64,000 nucleotides of DNA from Triplophysa rosa (taxonomy: Eukaryota; Chordata; Actinopteri; Cypriniformes; Nemacheilidae): positions 13,449,806-13,513,805 of the forward strand of contig NC_079891.1 of NCBI RefSeq assembly GCF_024868665.1. Reading direction: 5' to 3'. The notes beneath the pieces were generated by a model. That model saw only the letters and a program-made list of their open reading frames with translations, was not told where the DNA came from and searched no databases. Shown piece by piece: positions 63,369 through 64,000 of the stretch (position 1 is the first letter of the stretch; each line of letters opens with the position of its first letter). The position numbers and the translations under genes were made by a program.

Positions 63369-63764
63369 GTACCCCTGCCCTAAGAGACGCCCTTTGGCAT
63401 CTCAAAGGAAAAACTAGCGGGGCAAGACAGACAAGAACGAAGACAGACAAGACAGACAAACCATACAACAAAGGAGGGGGAACATAAGGGCTACGATAAG
63501 GGGATTGGGGTGATTTAAAACAAATAACATTAAAGGGAGGGGGAGGAGGAATGGGAGGCCATGACTTGGGGACACTGGGTGTGGGCGGAACTAAGGGAGA
63601 CGGCTTAGGAGGGACTGGGGTTAATTTTGACGAGCGGGGAGGGGCGGTAGGGGCAGGATGGGGAGGGCTAGGCATGGCTGCGGGGAACTGGGGAGAGGGA
63701 CCTAAGGGGAATGCCGGCTGGGGAAATGTCGGCTGGACTGCCGACAGGGATGCTTGCCGGATAG

Positions 63765-63900
63765 CCGGCTGGACCAGACTGGACGCCGGCTGGAATGCCG
63801 GCTGGACCGGACTGGACGCCGGCTGGAATGCCGGCTGGACTGGACTGGACGCCGGCTGGAATGCCGGCTGGGCCAGACAGGGCGCTGACTGTAATGCCGG
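63765..63900. repeat. Minisatellite of copy 4 (33-bp units)
   Basis: About four units of GACTGGACGCCGGCTGGAAT plus GCCGGCTGGACCG. The unit again carries two GCCGGC words, but the spacer differs from copies 1-3 (GGAATGCC instead of GGAAGGCC). Confidence 0.85.
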
Positions 63901-63910
63901 CTGGACAGGG

Positions 63911-64000
63911 CAAGAGGTAGATAGCCCGAGGGAAGAAACTTTTCCTATGTCTGACTGTTTTGGTGCTCAGTGCTCTGTAGCACCGACCAGACGGCAGCAG
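63911..64000 (-). mobile_element. LINE copy C, C-terminal coding fragment
   Basis: The minus-strand reading gives [20 protein letters not shown], the C-terminal block seen in copies A and B. It continues beyond the window end. Confidence 0.8.

Larger units (their letters stand above)
62768..63911 (-). mobile_element. Proline-rich-repeat LTR retrotransposon (copy 4), broken
   Basis: A 3' LTR (62768-63368) and part of the internal region are present, but the internal region runs directly into LINE sequence at about 63911 with no 5' LTR. The internal reading on the minus strand gives PPRSSKLTPVPPKPSPLVPP and GPAGIPAGVQS repeats, related to but diverged from the other copies. A deletion or recombination has removed the 5' part. 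Confidence 0.75.

Overview
The window reads as nuclear DNA of a bony fish, most probably a cyprinid-like teleost. It is AT-rich, its one clear gene has GT-AG introns, and it is packed with transposon classes typical of fish: L2 and jockey-like LINEs, chromodomain Ty3/gypsy, DIRS, hAT, Kolobok-like TTAA elements, a Harbinger relic, Tc1 ends and tRNA SINEs. No sign of bacterial or organellar DNA was seen. Species assignment is inference.

The only host gene I can support is a hyaluronan and proteoglycan link protein of the HAPLN1 type. It lies on the + strand with four coding exons: 28441-28510, 33295-33624, 34467-34769 and 34859-35148. All junctions are phase 1 and the protein is about 330 aa: signal peptide, Ig V domain, two link modules. 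A TATA-like box is at 28231 and a poly(A) signal at 35693.

Layout. 1-3540: the 3' part of a chromodomain gypsy element with its LTR. 3596-10092: a palindromic MITE, then a jockey-like LINE split by a nearly full-length L2 LINE, then a Tc1-like end. 10490-14600: a hAT element, a TTAA element, LTR relics and a solo LTR. 16212-19038: a hAT element with an LTR retrotransposon nested inside it. 22726-25684: a solo LTR and a gypsy element deleted so that gag is fused in frame to integrase. 28231-35698: the link-protein gene, with a Harbinger relic carrying a MADF-domain remnant in intron 1. 36083-39198: a Kolobok-like element with a THAP remnant, containing a GC-rich hairpin island, an L2 fragment and, inside that, a hAT MITE. 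40191-46102: a complete but decayed DIRS element with inverted terminal repeats and an internal complementary region. 47690-50999: a full-length LINE with an intact 973-aa ORF. 51649-56368: a solo LTR, an L2 fragment and a SINE. 56696-63911: three members of one short LTR-retrotransposon family that is also present at 16396 and, as a solo LTR, at 13801.

The best candidate for something undescribed is that last family. Its members lack pol and carry a gag-derived, proline-rich ORF built on 33/24/21-bp minisatellites. Every LTR starts with a stem-loop whose two arms are conserved by compensatory changes between subfamilies, followed by a second stem-loop. The structure, not the sequence, is what is preserved, which points to selection on a folded nucleic acid. 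Coordinates, target-site duplications and pairings were read by eye; family names are from memory of protein motifs.
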